DNA from: Methyloversatilis universalis FAM5 | GTDB lineage: Bacteria > Pseudomonadota > Gammaproteobacteria > Burkholderiales > Rhodocyclaceae | DNA: 64,000 nucleotides | Assembly (NCBI RefSeq): GCF_000214035.2 | Contig: NZ_AFHG01000029.1 | Span: forward strand, 248,001 to 312,000 | Reading direction: 5' to 3' | Shown here: piece after piece, positions 37,692 to 46,074 of the stretch | Numbering within the stretch: the first letter of the stretch is position 1 | Layout of the letters: every line of letters starts with the position of its first letter | Notes under the pieces: generated by a model | What the model saw: the letters and a program-made list of their open reading frames with translations, nothing else | Told to the model about the DNA's origin: nothing | Database searches by the model: none | Translations under genes and position numbers: made by a program

Positions 37692-38252
37692 ATGAGCGAT
37701 CCTGCCTACACCGAGCCCGTCACCCTGCGTGCGGGTGACTCCGTCACCTGGCGCACCGCGCTGCCCGAGCACCGGCCGGCTGACGGCTGGTCGCTCGCGT
37801 ACCGGCTGCTCTGGTCCGGCGGTTACGCCGACTGCGTGGTTGATGTCGAGGGCGATGAGTACATCGTCAGCCTGAGCGCGTCGCAGACCGCCGGCGTGCC
37901 CGCGGGCAAGGCCCGGCTTTTCGGCTGGGCCTGGCGTTCGGCCGATCGCCTCACGGTGCATGACTCGGTGCTGCCGGTGCTGCCCAACCTCGCGACGGCC
38001 ACCACCTACGACAGCCGCACCCAGGCGCAGAAGGCACTCGAAGACGCCCGCGCCGCGCTCGCCGCCTACACCGCCGACGGCGGCGCCACCGTCGAGAGCT
38101 ACACCATCGCCGGCCGCAGCATGAAGTTCCGCAGCGCGGCCGATCTGATCACCCTGATCGCCAGGCTCGAGCGCGACGTTGCCCGCGAGCGCATCGCCGG
38201 CGCCGTGCTGGCCGGCGGCGCGCCCGGCCGCGTCGTCACCCGTAGCCAGTGA
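37692..38252 (+). CDS. Head-tail joining protein, gpW-like C-terminus
   Basis: The 186-residue protein has a beta-rich N-terminal domain (YTEPVTLRAGDSVTWRTALP). Its C-terminal part is gpW-like: a helical ALEDARAALAAYT, the strand ESYTIAGRSMKFRS, then a helix. GpW closes the filled head in lambda. The position directly before the portal agrees. The N-terminal domain is an addition relative to the 68-residue lambda protein. No ribosome site is obvious because the start lies in a hairpin. Confidence 0.65.
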   Translation: MSDPAYTEPVTLRAGDSVTWRTALPEHRPADGWSLAYRLLWSGGYADCVVDVEGDEYIVSLSASQTAGVPAGKARLFGWAWRSADRLTVHDSVLPVLPNLATATTYDSRTQAQKALEDARAALAAYTADGGATVESYTIAGRSMKFRSAADLITLIARLERDVARERIAGAVLAGGAPGRVVTRSQ

Positions 38253-38259
38253 GGTAAGC

Positions 38260-39909
38260 ATGGGCTTCCTGCAGAAACTCTTCGGCCGTCGGGAATCTGT
38301 GCAGGCGCGTGCACAGTGGCTCGAGCGCACCGTGCACAACGTCGTCGAAGCCGCCGCCGCCCGGTACGCGCGCAGCGGCGCCTTCGACGCCGCTGAAACG
38401 CACCCGTGGTCTGAAGCGTGGGACACCGCCGACATCAACCTGAACGACGCCCTGGCCAGCCGCCTCGGCGTGCTGCGTGGCCGCTCCAAGACGCTGGCGC
38501 GCAACAACGAGTGGGCGCGCCGCTACCTCTGGCTCAGCAAGAGCAACGTGCTTGGCCCGGTCGGCATCCAGCTCCGCATGACGCTCGACAAGCGCAACGG
38601 CGACCCCAACGACCGCGTCAATGATCTGATCGAAGGCGGCTGGCGCCACTTCGGCCGGCGCGGAAACTGCGACCTCACCGGTACGCTGACTTGGCGGCAG
38701 GTCGAAAAGCTCTGCCTGCTGTGCCGCGAGCGCGAAGGCGAGTTCCTCATTCGCCTGGTCAATGGTGGGCCGCACGGCCTGCTGCTGCACGTGCTCAACC
38801 CCGCCGTGCTCGACGTCAATCTGCGCGGCGAGTACCAGGGCCGGCGCATCCGCATGGGCATCGAGATCGACGACGCCGGCGGCCCGGTCGCCTACTGGCT
38901 GCTCACCGTGCAGCCCGGCGAAGACCTCTTCAGCGGCGTGCCCGCCGTCGGCCGGCGCCACGTGCGCGTGCCGGCCGCCGAAATCATCCACGGCTTCGAC
39001 AAGGAAGAGCCCGACCAGCTGCGCGGCTACCCCGCGCTCACCGTGGGCGCCGAGCGCCTGTACCTGCTGAAAGACTTCGAGCGCTCGGCCGCGGTGGCCA
39101 GCGCCCACAGCGCCAAGCGCGGCGGTTTCTTCTACACGCCCACCGGCGAGGCGCCGGACGGTTTCGCCGACCATCTCATCAGCGCCGTGCTCGATCAGGC
39201 GCGGGCCGAGGGCCGCGAACTCAGCGTGGACGAGCTGCAGGCGCTGAAAGATGCCTCCTCCAAGTTCAACACGCTGGTGCCCGGCCAGTTCGACACCCTG
39301 CCGCACGGCGTGCAGTTCCAGAAGTTCGACAGCGACTACCCGAACGTCAATTACAACGAGTACACCAAGGCCTGCGTGCGCGGCTTCAGCGCCGGCCTGG
39401 GCATGAGCTACGCCACCCACGGCAACGACCTCGAGGCGGTGAACTACTCATCCGCCCGCGTCGGCATCGTCGATGAGCGCGAGGTCTACAAGTTCCGCCA
39501 GGTAGAACTTGTCGAAGAGCTGCACGAGCGCGTCGCAGCCGCCTGGCTCTCGCGCGCCATGCTCGCTTATGCCCCCTTCCGCCGGCTCGCCTACGACCGG
39601 CTGGAGCAGTACATCGACGCCATGTCGTGGCAGCCGCGCCGCTGGGTCGGCATCGACCCGGTCAAGGAAGCCCAGGCCAACGAAATCAACCTGCGCCTGC
39701 GCCTCACCAGCCGCCGCCGCATCATCCGTGAGCGCGCCGAAGACCCCGACGAAATCGAGCGCGAAATCGCCGAAGAGCAGGCGCTCTATGGCGACCTCGA
39801 CGCCGAAAACATGCCGCGCCCGAACGACCAGGCTGACGACGAAGGCGAGCAGGACAACGATCAATCCACCAGCGGGCGGGCCAGCCGCCTGCACATCGCA
39901 GGAGCTTGA
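38260..39909 (+). CDS. Portal protein, lambda gpB family
   Basis: The 549-residue protein, close in length to lambda gpB, contains LARNNEWARRYLWLSKSNVL, REREGEFLIRLV, HGFDKEEPDQLRGYP and SYATHGNDLEAVNYSSAR, all characteristic of the family. Twelve copies would form the DNA channel at one vertex. An acidic, probably disordered tail ends the protein. Confidence 0.93.
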   Translation: MGFLQKLFGRRESVQARAQWLERTVHNVVEAAAARYARSGAFDAAETHPWSEAWDTADINLNDALASRLGVLRGRSKTLARNNEWARRYLWLSKSNVLGPVGIQLRMTLDKRNGDPNDRVNDLIEGGWRHFGRRGNCDLTGTLTWRQVEKLCLLCREREGEFLIRLVNGGPHGLLLHVLNPAVLDVNLRGEYQGRRIRMGIEIDDAGGPVAYWLLTVQPGEDLFSGVPAVGRRHVRVPAAEIIHGFDKEEPDQLRGYPALTVGAERLYLLKDFERSAAVASAHSAKRGGFFYTPTGEAPDGFADHLISAVLDQARAEGRELSVDELQALKDASSKFNTLVPGQFDTLPHGVQFQKFDSDYPNVNYNEYTKACVRGFSAGLGMSYATHGNDLEAVNYSSARVGIVDEREVYKFRQVELVEELHERVAAAWLSRAMLAYAPFRRLAYDRLEQYIDAMSWQPRRWVGIDPVKEAQANEINLRLRLTSRRRIIRERAEDPDEIEREIAEEQALYGDLDAENMPRPNDQADDEGEQDNDQSTSGRASRLHIAGA

Positions 39910-39911
39910 AC

Positions 39912-41453
39912 ATGCCGCAGATCACCATGCTGGAAGACGTGTGGGACGGCCCCACGCTGCTCGCCAAGGGCGCCTCACCGATCGTCAGTACCGAACTGGC
40001 AGATCAGCTGGTGGGGGTAGGGAAGGCGGTGGATTCGAGCGGCTACCGTGGCGCACGCGTAGACGCGACGATGACCGATGATGTGCAGCGCGCGGAGGCC
40101 GCTGCGGTGGTTGAGGCTGCTGGTGCGATAGTCCCGCTGCGCCGTGCCATCTCCGGCATTCCGACTGCAATGGCTTTCGGAAATTCGATCTGCGCGCAGA
40201 ACCGTATCGGCGCCAATACGGTTAATGGCTCAGTCTCCTTCGATGCGCATCTGTGGTGGGCGCAGGCGTTCAGCGGCCATGCATTCGAATGGCTGCAGAC
40301 CGGCGCAACCGTGCAAGTCGGCGCGTCTGCCTCGTCGCTGCTGACGCAGGGCATCTACGGCTACAGCGGGGCTACGTCAGTCGATATCTACAACACGGCG
40401 TTTGCCGTGACGCTTGGCGCGTACCGACCGAATTACGCTCTGATCCAGATGATCGAGAACGACGTCACGCAAATCGTCGCCGGAACCATCACGAGAGTTC
40501 AGGCGCAGACCGCATATCGGAACACGATTTCCGGCTGCCTTGCGCAAGGCACTACTCCCATTTTCATCGGCTGCCTTCCGTCAAAGAGCTACAGCACGGC
40601 TGCGCACGCCACGGAATACTGGGCGCTGACGAATTACGTTGAAAGCCTTCAATCCCTGTATCCCGGCATGATCTATGTGCCGGTCTCCGATTTGTACATG
40701 GACAGCGCACTGACCACTCCTCAGCCGCTTTCGTCTGGCATCTACGCCAACTACACCGATACGTCCGTCCATCCGAAAGTTGCAGCCCCGCTGATCGGTG
40801 CGCGAATCGCAGATATCCTCGGATTGCATGGGATTCTAGGTTTCGGCCTCATACCCGGCCCCGGGGATGCTCGATATATCGGCGGGAACGCTTTCACCTC
40901 TGGTACTGGTGGAACGGCCAGCGCGCCGGTTACGGGTAGTGTTGCGAATAACCTGACGATCGCGAACAACATGACGTCAGCAACCATTGCAGCTGCCGTT
41001 GTTAATAGAAACGGTCGACAGGCGCAGCAGATTTCCGTAACCGCGGGCACCTCGACAGGTTTTCAGAACATGTTCAGCGAGTTCACCTCCGCGATCAATT
41101 CTGGCCCCTCGTCGTTTGCGGTTGGCGACATCGTGCAGCTTCTCGTCGAATTTGAGATCGACAGTGCTACCGCGCTGACCGGATTGCGTGATCTGACGCT
41201 GGAGCTGGCGCATACGGGCGGAGCCGTCACGCCGTACCAGATGTTCAAAAAAGCAAACGCAGACACGTTCGACACGATCACGATCCCCACAGGTCGGCCG
41301 ATGGTTTTTGCAACTCCGCTTTCGGTGGTGACGCCAGGAACTACGGCGGTGCGTCCGTTCTTTTACGCGTATGCAAGTCAGAACGCTGCGGCAGCGACCG
41401 GACGGTTTTTCAATACAAAATTCGCTGTTGTGAATTGGTCGAAGTCGAACTGA
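39912..41453 (+). CDS. SGNH/GDSL-hydrolase-like virion-region protein, low GC
   Basis: The 513-residue protein starts at ATG 39912 behind AGGAG. Residues 1-45 (MLEDVWDGPTLLAKGASPIV) look like a small phage structural module. The middle resembles an SGNH hydrolase: MAFGNSICAQN as block I (Asp of GDS replaced by Asn), ENDV like the Asn block, and DTSVHP giving the Asp-x-x-His pair. A beta-rich C-terminal domain follows. From about 40150 the GC content drops: the line at 40621 is 31/60 G+C, while 38641 in the portal is 42/60. This points to a recently acquired gene. Possible roles are polysaccharide deacetylation by the virion or lysogenic conversion. Confidence 0.55.
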   Translation: MPQITMLEDVWDGPTLLAKGASPIVSTELADQLVGVGKAVDSSGYRGARVDATMTDDVQRAEAAAVVEAAGAIVPLRRAISGIPTAMAFGNSICAQNRIGANTVNGSVSFDAHLWWAQAFSGHAFEWLQTGATVQVGASASSLLTQGIYGYSGATSVDIYNTAFAVTLGAYRPNYALIQMIENDVTQIVAGTITRVQAQTAYRNTISGCLAQGTTPIFIGCLPSKSYSTAAHATEYWALTNYVESLQSLYPGMIYVPVSDLYMDSALTTPQPLSSGIYANYTDTSVHPKVAAPLIGARIADILGLHGILGFGLIPGPGDARYIGGNAFTSGTGGTASAPVTGSVANNLTIANNMTSATIAAAVVNRNGRQAQQISVTAGTSTGFQNMFSEFTSAINSGPSSFAVGDIVQLLVEFEIDSATALTGLRDLTLELAHTGGAVTPYQMFKKANADTFDTITIPTGRPMVFATPLSVVTPGTTAVRPFFYAYASQNAAAATGRFFNTKFAVVNWSKSN

Positions 41454-41492
41454 CGCCACACAGCCGCCTCCGGGCGGCTTCTTCATCTGTTA

Positions 41493-41527
41493 CCCCGGAA
41501 ATTTTTCCCCCTAAAAATTTCCGCGCC
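41493..41527. repeat. 35-base duplicated AT-rich dyad, copy 2
   Basis: This is the second copy of the element at 37637. Again it is followed by a hairpin, here a 12-bp stem (CTGCGCCTCAGT / ACTGAGGCGCAG, about 41538-41567), directly before the ATG of the protease-capsid gene. Just upstream, GCCGCC/GGCGGC followed by TTCTTC (41463-41482) may terminate the SGNH gene. Confidence 0.75.
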
Positions 41528-41569
41528 TCCTCTCCACACTGCGCCTCAGTCACTCACTGAGGCGCAGTC

Positions 41570-43738
41570 ATGTCGAGGCTCATCGATCTTTCGCCGAGCG
41601 TCACCACCCGCGATTACTTCCAGCCGCAGGCCGATATCTGGTCGGCGGTGACGGATGCCTACGTGCGCGCCGAGCGCGATGAGCGCGCGGCCTTCCTGCG
41701 CGCCATCCCGCACGTGGTCAATGCCCTGCCGCTGAACCGTGCCGCCATCGATGCCGAGGCGCGCACGGTGCCGATCGCGTTCTCCTCTGAAGAGCCGTAC
41801 GAGCGCTGGTGGGGCGTCGAAATCCTCAGCCACGACCCGGGCGCCGTCGATCTCAGCCGCATGAACAACGGCGGCGCCGTGCTGGTCGAGCACAGCACCC
41901 GCGACCACGTGGGCGTGGTGGTGCAGGGCAGTGCCGCCATCGACGCCGACCGCACCGGCCGCTGTGTGGCCCGCTACGGCAAGAGCGCGCGCAGCGAAGA
42001 GATCTTCACCGACGTGCAGGACGGCATCCGCACCCTCATTTCCGTCGGCTACATGATCGACGAGCTGGTGCTGGTCAAGAGCGACCAGAAAACCGGCATC
42101 GACACCTACCGCGCCACGCGCTGGACGCCCTATGAGGTGTCGCACGTGGCCGTGCCCGCCGACCCCACGGTCGGTGTCGGCCGCTCCAAGATTTTCGTTT
42201 CCGGCTTCAAGCCGGCCAACTCTGCGGCCCCGAGCCGCGCCACCCAGGAGAGCATCATGCCCGAGGACAACCTCGACGACGGCGGCGCGGCCGTCGCAAC
42301 CCGTACGCAGCAGCAACAGCAGGCGCCGGCCGCACCGGCCACGTCGGTGCAAACCGTCGGCGACGCCATCACCGCCGAGCGCGCCCGCATGCGCGACATC
42401 CGCGCCGTCGGCAAGCAGTGGGGCATGGGCGAGCAGGCCGAGCAGGCCATCGACGCCGGCATGTCGGTCGATGCCTTTCGCGCCAAGGTCATGGCCGAGC
42501 TGCAGGACACCGGCCGCGTGCGCGTGGCCGAGTCGCCCGAGATCGGCATGAGCGACCGCGAGATCGAGTCCTTCTCGTTCTGCCGCGCGCTGCTGGCTGC
42601 GCATGACCCGCTGAACGCCCACAAGATCGCCCCGCTTGAGAACGAGGCCTCGCGTGCAGCGCAGCAAAAGCGCGGTGAGCGAACCGGCCGCGAAGGCTCC
42701 ATCACGCTGCCGGCCGACGTACTGCTGCGCAGCCTGCGCGTCGATGCGCAGAAGGCCGGCGCCGCCGTGCGCAGTCTGTTCGCCCTGCACGGCCTGCGCG
42801 GCCAGAGCATGCACACCGGCATCCAGATGCGCGACCTGGTGGTCGGCACGCCCACCGCCGGCGGCAACCTGGTCGCCACCGATCTGCTGGGCTCCAGCTT
42901 CATCGAGCTGTTCCGCAATGCGGTGCTGTTCGACGAGCTGGGCGTGACCATGCTGACCAACCTCAGCGGCAACATCGCCATTCCGCGCCAGACCGGCGGC
43001 GCCACCGCCTACTGGGTGGCGGAAAACGGTGCACCCACCGAAAGCCAGCAGTCGGTCGACCAGGTGAGCGGCACGCCCAAGACGGTGGGCTGCTTCACCG
43101 ACTACAGCCGCCGCCTGCTTCTGCAGTCGAGCATCGACGTCGAGCTGTTCGTCCGCTCCGACCTCGCGCTGCAGATGGCGCAGGAAGCCTTCCGCGCCGC
43201 CATCAACGGCAGCGGCAGCAGCAACGAGCCGACCGGCCTGATGAACATCAGCGGCACCGGCGCGGTGGTGGGCGGCACCAACGGCGCCGCGCCCACCTAT
43301 GACCACATCGTCGATCTGGAATCGGCCGTGGCCAATGCCAACGCCGACGGCGGCCGCCTGGCCTACCTCACCAACACCAAGGTGCGGGGCAAGCTGCGCA
43401 AGACGCAGGAGTTCGCCAGCACCAACGGCAAGCCGGTATGGACCAGCGCCCCCGGTGGTGCCGGCCGCGTGGGCGAGCTGCTGGGCTACAACGCCTACAC
43501 CTCCAACGCCGTGCCCTCCAACCTGACCAAGGGCACCAGCTCCGGCGTGTGCTCGGGCATCGCCTACGGCAACTGGGCCGAGCTGCTCATCTTCATGTGG
43601 GGCGGCCTCGACCTGATGTTCGATCCGTACAGCCTGAGCACCACCGGCGCCAAGCGCCTGGTCGCACTGCAGGACATGGACGTGAACGTGCGTCACGCCA
43701 CCTCCTTCGCGGTGATGAAAGACGCCCTCACCAGCTGA
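41570..43738 (+). CDS. Fused prohead protease and HK97-type major capsid protein
   Basis: The 722-residue protein begins with a U35-type prohead protease (about 1-220). Likely catalytic His is in GAVLVEHS and Ser in TLISVGYMI. A charged helical scaffold-like linker (about 230-380) is followed by the HK97 capsid fold (about 400-722: FIELFRNAVLFDELGVTML, SSNEPTGLMNISGTG). In most HK97-type phages protease and capsid are separate genes. The fusion would deliver one protease per capsid subunit, followed by self-cleavage during maturation. Confidence 0.9.
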   Translation: MSRLIDLSPSVTTRDYFQPQADIWSAVTDAYVRAERDERAAFLRAIPHVVNALPLNRAAIDAEARTVPIAFSSEEPYERWWGVEILSHDPGAVDLSRMNNGGAVLVEHSTRDHVGVVVQGSAAIDADRTGRCVARYGKSARSEEIFTDVQDGIRTLISVGYMIDELVLVKSDQKTGIDTYRATRWTPYEVSHVAVPADPTVGVGRSKIFVSGFKPANSAAPSRATQESIMPEDNLDDGGAAVATRTQQQQQAPAAPATSVQTVGDAITAERARMRDIRAVGKQWGMGEQAEQAIDAGMSVDAFRAKVMAELQDTGRVRVAESPEIGMSDREIESFSFCRALLAAHDPLNAHKIAPLENEASRAAQQKRGERTGREGSITLPADVLLRSLRVDAQKAGAAVRSLFALHGLRGQSMHTGIQMRDLVVGTPTAGGNLVATDLLGSSFIELFRNAVLFDELGVTMLTNLSGNIAIPRQTGGATAYWVAENGAPTESQQSVDQVSGTPKTVGCFTDYSRRLLLQSSIDVELFVRSDLALQMAQEAFRAAINGSGSSNEPTGLMNISGTGAVVGGTNGAAPTYDHIVDLESAVANANADGGRLAYLTNTKVRGKLRKTQEFASTNGKPVWTSAPGGAGRVGELLGYNAYTSNAVPSNLTKGTSSGVCSGIAYGNWAELLIFMWGGLDLMFDPYSLSTTGAKRLVALQDMDVNVRHATSFAVMKDALTS

Positions 43739-43755
43739 TTCCCACTCACCTGACA

Positions 43756-43783
43756 CCCGGCGTGCAGACGCATGCACGCCGGG
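43756..43783 (+). other. Strong hairpin after the capsid gene
   Basis: A perfect 10-bp stem (CCCGGCGTGC / GCACGCCGGG) with an 8-base loop lies in the 59-base gap after the capsid stop. No T-tract follows, so it is more likely an mRNA-stability or processing element than a full terminator. Confidence 0.5.
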
Positions 43784-43797
43784 CTCTGGAGACCCCA

Positions 43798-44058
43798 ATG
43801 CCCAAGATCCTCATCATCGAAACCTGCCTGGTCAATCACGGCGACGACGCCGGCGGCATCGCCCACGAAGCGGGCGAAACCATCGACGTGAACAAGGACA
43901 CCGCCATCGAGCTCGCCAAGTACGGCCGCTCGCTCTACCTGAACAAGGCGGACGACCCCACCAAGACCAAGCTCTACAGCGCCACGCCCGACATGGTGAA
44001 GGCCGTGGAAGCCGCCGCCAAGGCACGCGCCAAGGCCGCCGAAGAAGCCCCGGTCTGA
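43798..44058 (+). CDS. Hypothetical head-region protein
   Basis: The 86-residue protein starts MPKILIIETCLVNHGDDAGG. Its N-terminal part resembles the small module at the start of the SGNH-like protein (both describe a short strand-turn domain ending in IELAKYGRSL-type helix), and an Ala/Lys-rich tail follows. It is probably a head decoration or completion protein by position only. Confidence 0.6.
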   Translation: MPKILIIETCLVNHGDDAGGIAHEAGETIDVNKDTAIELAKYGRSLYLNKADDPTKTKLYSATPDMVKAVEAAAKARAKAAEEAPV

Positions 44059-44062
44059 CGCC

Positions 44063-44332
44063 ATGAACTTCGCGCCGGCCCTGCTCGTGAATGGCCCTTT
44101 CGGCACCGACGTCGTCATCGACGGCGTGGCCGGTCGGGCCATTTTCGACGAGGCCTACGCCGAAGCCTTCGACGTCGCCGGCAGCGCCCCGCGCCTGACC
44201 TACCGCGTCGCCGACTTCCCGTCGGTCGCCCGCGGCCAGGCCGTGACCGTCGGCGCCCGATCCTTCAAGACCGCCGCAGTGCCCGAGCCTGACGGCACGG
44301 GCATGGCGGTGGTGAGGTTGCACCAGGCATGA
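44063..44332 (+). CDS. Probable head-tail connector, FII-like
   Basis: The 89-residue beta-rich protein (TDVVIDGVAGRAIFDEAYAE) occupies the place of lambda FII, between capsid and tail terminator. Its stop overlaps the next ATG. Similar small proteins annotated as head-tail joining proteins occur in many siphoviruses. Confidence 0.6.
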   Translation: MNFAPALLVNGPFGTDVVIDGVAGRAIFDEAYAEAFDVAGSAPRLTYRVADFPSVARGQAVTVGARSFKTAAVPEPDGTGMAVVRLHQA

Positions 44333-44742
44333 GCCACCCGCGCAAACAGATCCGCGCCAGCGTCGTCGCGCTGCTCACGGGCCTGACCGGCGTCACAACG
44401 GTCGAGGCCTCGCGCGTCACGCCGTTCGCTGACAGCGAGCTGCCGGCGCTCAACGTCGTCAATCGCGGTGGCCAGTCGTCACCGATTACGCTGACCGGCA
44501 GCGGCCCGCAGGAGCGCCAGATCACCGTCGGCATCGACATTCACGTCAAGGCCGCTGACGGCGTGGATGACCTGCTCGACGACATCGCCGAGCGGGTCGA
44601 GGCCGAGCTGTTGGGCGCCTCGCCTGACACCTGGCTCGGCGGCTCCGTGGCCGAGATCAGCGACGAGCCCGACTTCGACGACGAAACCAACCTACCGGCC
44701 GGCGTGCTGCGCCTGGTCGTGTCCATCTCAACCATCGTCTAA
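44329..44742 (+). CDS. Tail terminator-like protein (gpU-like)
   Basis: The 137-residue alpha/beta protein (KQIRASVVALLTGLTGVTTV, QITVGIDIHVKAADGVDDLL) matches the gpU/gpZ size and position just before the tail tube gene. Such proteins form the ring that ends tail polymerisation. Confidence 0.65.
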   Translation: MSHPRKQIRASVVALLTGLTGVTTVEASRVTPFADSELPALNVVNRGGQSSPITLTGSGPQERQITVGIDIHVKAADGVDDLLDDIAERVEAELLGASPDTWLGGSVAEISDEPDFDDETNLPAGVLRLVVSISTIV

Positions 44743-44753
44743 GGGAGACGACC

Positions 44754-45395
44754 ATGTCCTACAGCACTGGCGCCGGCTCGGTTGTTCAGATCGCGACCGC
44801 ACTGGCCACCGCGAAAAACATCACCGCCATCAGCAACGCCGCCGAAGCGGTGGCCACCTTCGAGGCGTCGCACGGCCTCACGCCGGGCGACTGGATCAAG
44901 GTCTCCAGCGGCTGGGGCAGCCTTGACGGCCGCGTCGTGCGCGTGAAGGCGGTTTCGACCAACGATGTGACCCTGGAAGGCGTGAATACCGCCGACACCA
45001 CGCTCTATCCGGCGGGCTCGGGCCTCGGCAGCGCGCAGAAGATCACGACCTGGACGGAAATCCAGCACGTGAAGGCGGACAGCTTCCAGACCACCGGCGG
45101 CGAACAGCAATTCACCGACGCCTCGCCGCTGTCGAGCTACACGGATCGCCAGATCCCGACCACGCGCACCGCCTACAACATCGGCTTCGATGTGATGGAC
45201 ACCTCCGCCGGCCTGACCTCGGCCCGCTCGGCGGGTGCGACCTCGACCGCCTTCCGCATCTCGAAGGGCAGCAACGTGACCGCCGGCGCCGGCATCTTCT
45301 CGGTGTCCGAAATCCCGTCGATCTCCGGTCGTGAGGTCACCACCTTCGGCGTGTCCATCGCGCTGCAGGCCACCCCGATCACCTACTTCAGCTGA
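44754..45395 (+). CDS. Major tail tube protein
   Basis: The 213-residue beta-rich protein (SYSTGAGSVVQIATALATAK, DGRVVRVKAVSTNDVTLEGV) lies directly before the tail chaperones, as gpV does in lambda. Strong GGGAGA upstream fits high expression. Confidence 0.8.
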   Translation: MSYSTGAGSVVQIATALATAKNITAISNAAEAVATFEASHGLTPGDWIKVSSGWGSLDGRVVRVKAVSTNDVTLEGVNTADTTLYPAGSGLGSAQKITTWTEIQHVKADSFQTTGGEQQFTDASPLSSYTDRQIPTTRTAYNIGFDVMDTSAGLTSARSAGATSTAFRISKGSNVTAGAGIFSVSEIPSISGREVTTFGVSIALQATPITYFS

Positions 45396-45400
45396 TCGCC

Positions 45401-45730
45401 ATGATCCGTCTCTGTCCTGCTCCGACATTCAAAGTCGATGTGCTCCTCACCGTGCCCGGTGAGGAGCAGCCGGGGAAGCTGGAGCTCACCGTGCGCTGGA
45501 AGTCGCGCGAAGAGCGCGTGAAGTGGATCGAAAGCGCCCAGGGCCGCACCGACGCCGATGCACTGGCCGAAGTCGTCACCGACTGGGGCGGCCCGGTGGA
45601 TGAAGCCGGCCAGCCGGTGCCGTTCTCGGTCGAGGCCTTCAAGCAGCTGGTCAATGGCTACGACCAGGCGGGCAAAGAGATTCTCGAAGCCTACCTGCGC
45701 GGCCACATCGAGGGCCGGCGAAAAAACTGA
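45401..45730 (+). CDS. Tail assembly chaperone, short form (gpG-like)
   Basis: The 109-residue product ends in the slippery codons CGA AAA AAC and a TGA. Its start, CPAPTFKVDVLLTVPGEEQP, is beta-rich and the C-terminal part helical, as in phage tail chaperones. It is made in excess over the frameshifted G-T form and coats the tape measure protein during tail assembly. Confidence 0.85.
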   Translation: MIRLCPAPTFKVDVLLTVPGEEQPGKLELTVRWKSREERVKWIESAQGRTDADALAEVVTDWGGPVDEAGQPVPFSVEAFKQLVNGYDQAGKEILEAYLRGHIEGRRKN

Positions 45731-46074
45731 GCGAGGCCGCCCGTGCCCTGCACGGCGGCCTCGACTCAGCCGCGCGGCGCAAGGGCCTCGCCGCGGTCGG
45801 GCTGGACTGGGTGCTCGATGACGCACCCGATGCGATCGATGTGTGGCCTGAAAACTGGGCGGCGGTCGAGCTGTTCGACGCGCTGGGCTCGCAGTGGCAG
45901 GTGGCCCCCTCGGGCCAGCTCATCGGGCTGAGGTATGAGGCGCTGCCGGTGGTGATGGATCTGCACGCGATCCACGGCACCGAGCGGCGGCGCCAGATGT
46001 TCGACGACATGCGGACGATGGAGAGCGCAGTGCGGGCGATGATCAACGAGCAGGCAAAGCGGGGTGGCCGGTGA
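45401..46074 (+). CDS. Tail assembly chaperone, -1 frameshift fusion (gpGT-like)
   Basis: Slipping back one base at AAAAAAC (45721-45727) bypasses the TGA at 45728. Translation continues with LSEAARALHGGLDSAARRKG and DDAPDAIDVWPENWAAVELF to 46074, giving about 224 residues. The T half has no convincing start of its own; a GTG at 45811 lies inside the downstream domain. In lambda the G:GT ratio sets tail assembly. Confidence 0.88.
45721..45762 (+). promoter_or_regulatory. Programmed -1 ribosomal frameshift signal
   Basis: The heptamer A AAA AAC is in the correct zero frame (CGA AAA AAC TGA). Five bases later a 13-bp stem with one bulged C and a CCT loop begins (arms GAGGCCGCCCGTGC and GCACGGCGGCCTC, 45733-45762), extended by outer CTGAG/CTCAG pairing. 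Slippery site, spacer and stimulatory stem are all present. Confidence 0.9.

Noticed and set aside
41546-43798. A 750-codon open frame antisense to the protease-capsid gene
   Set aside because: The capsid gene reads clearly on the other strand. The frame is open only because stop codons are rare at this GC content and phase.
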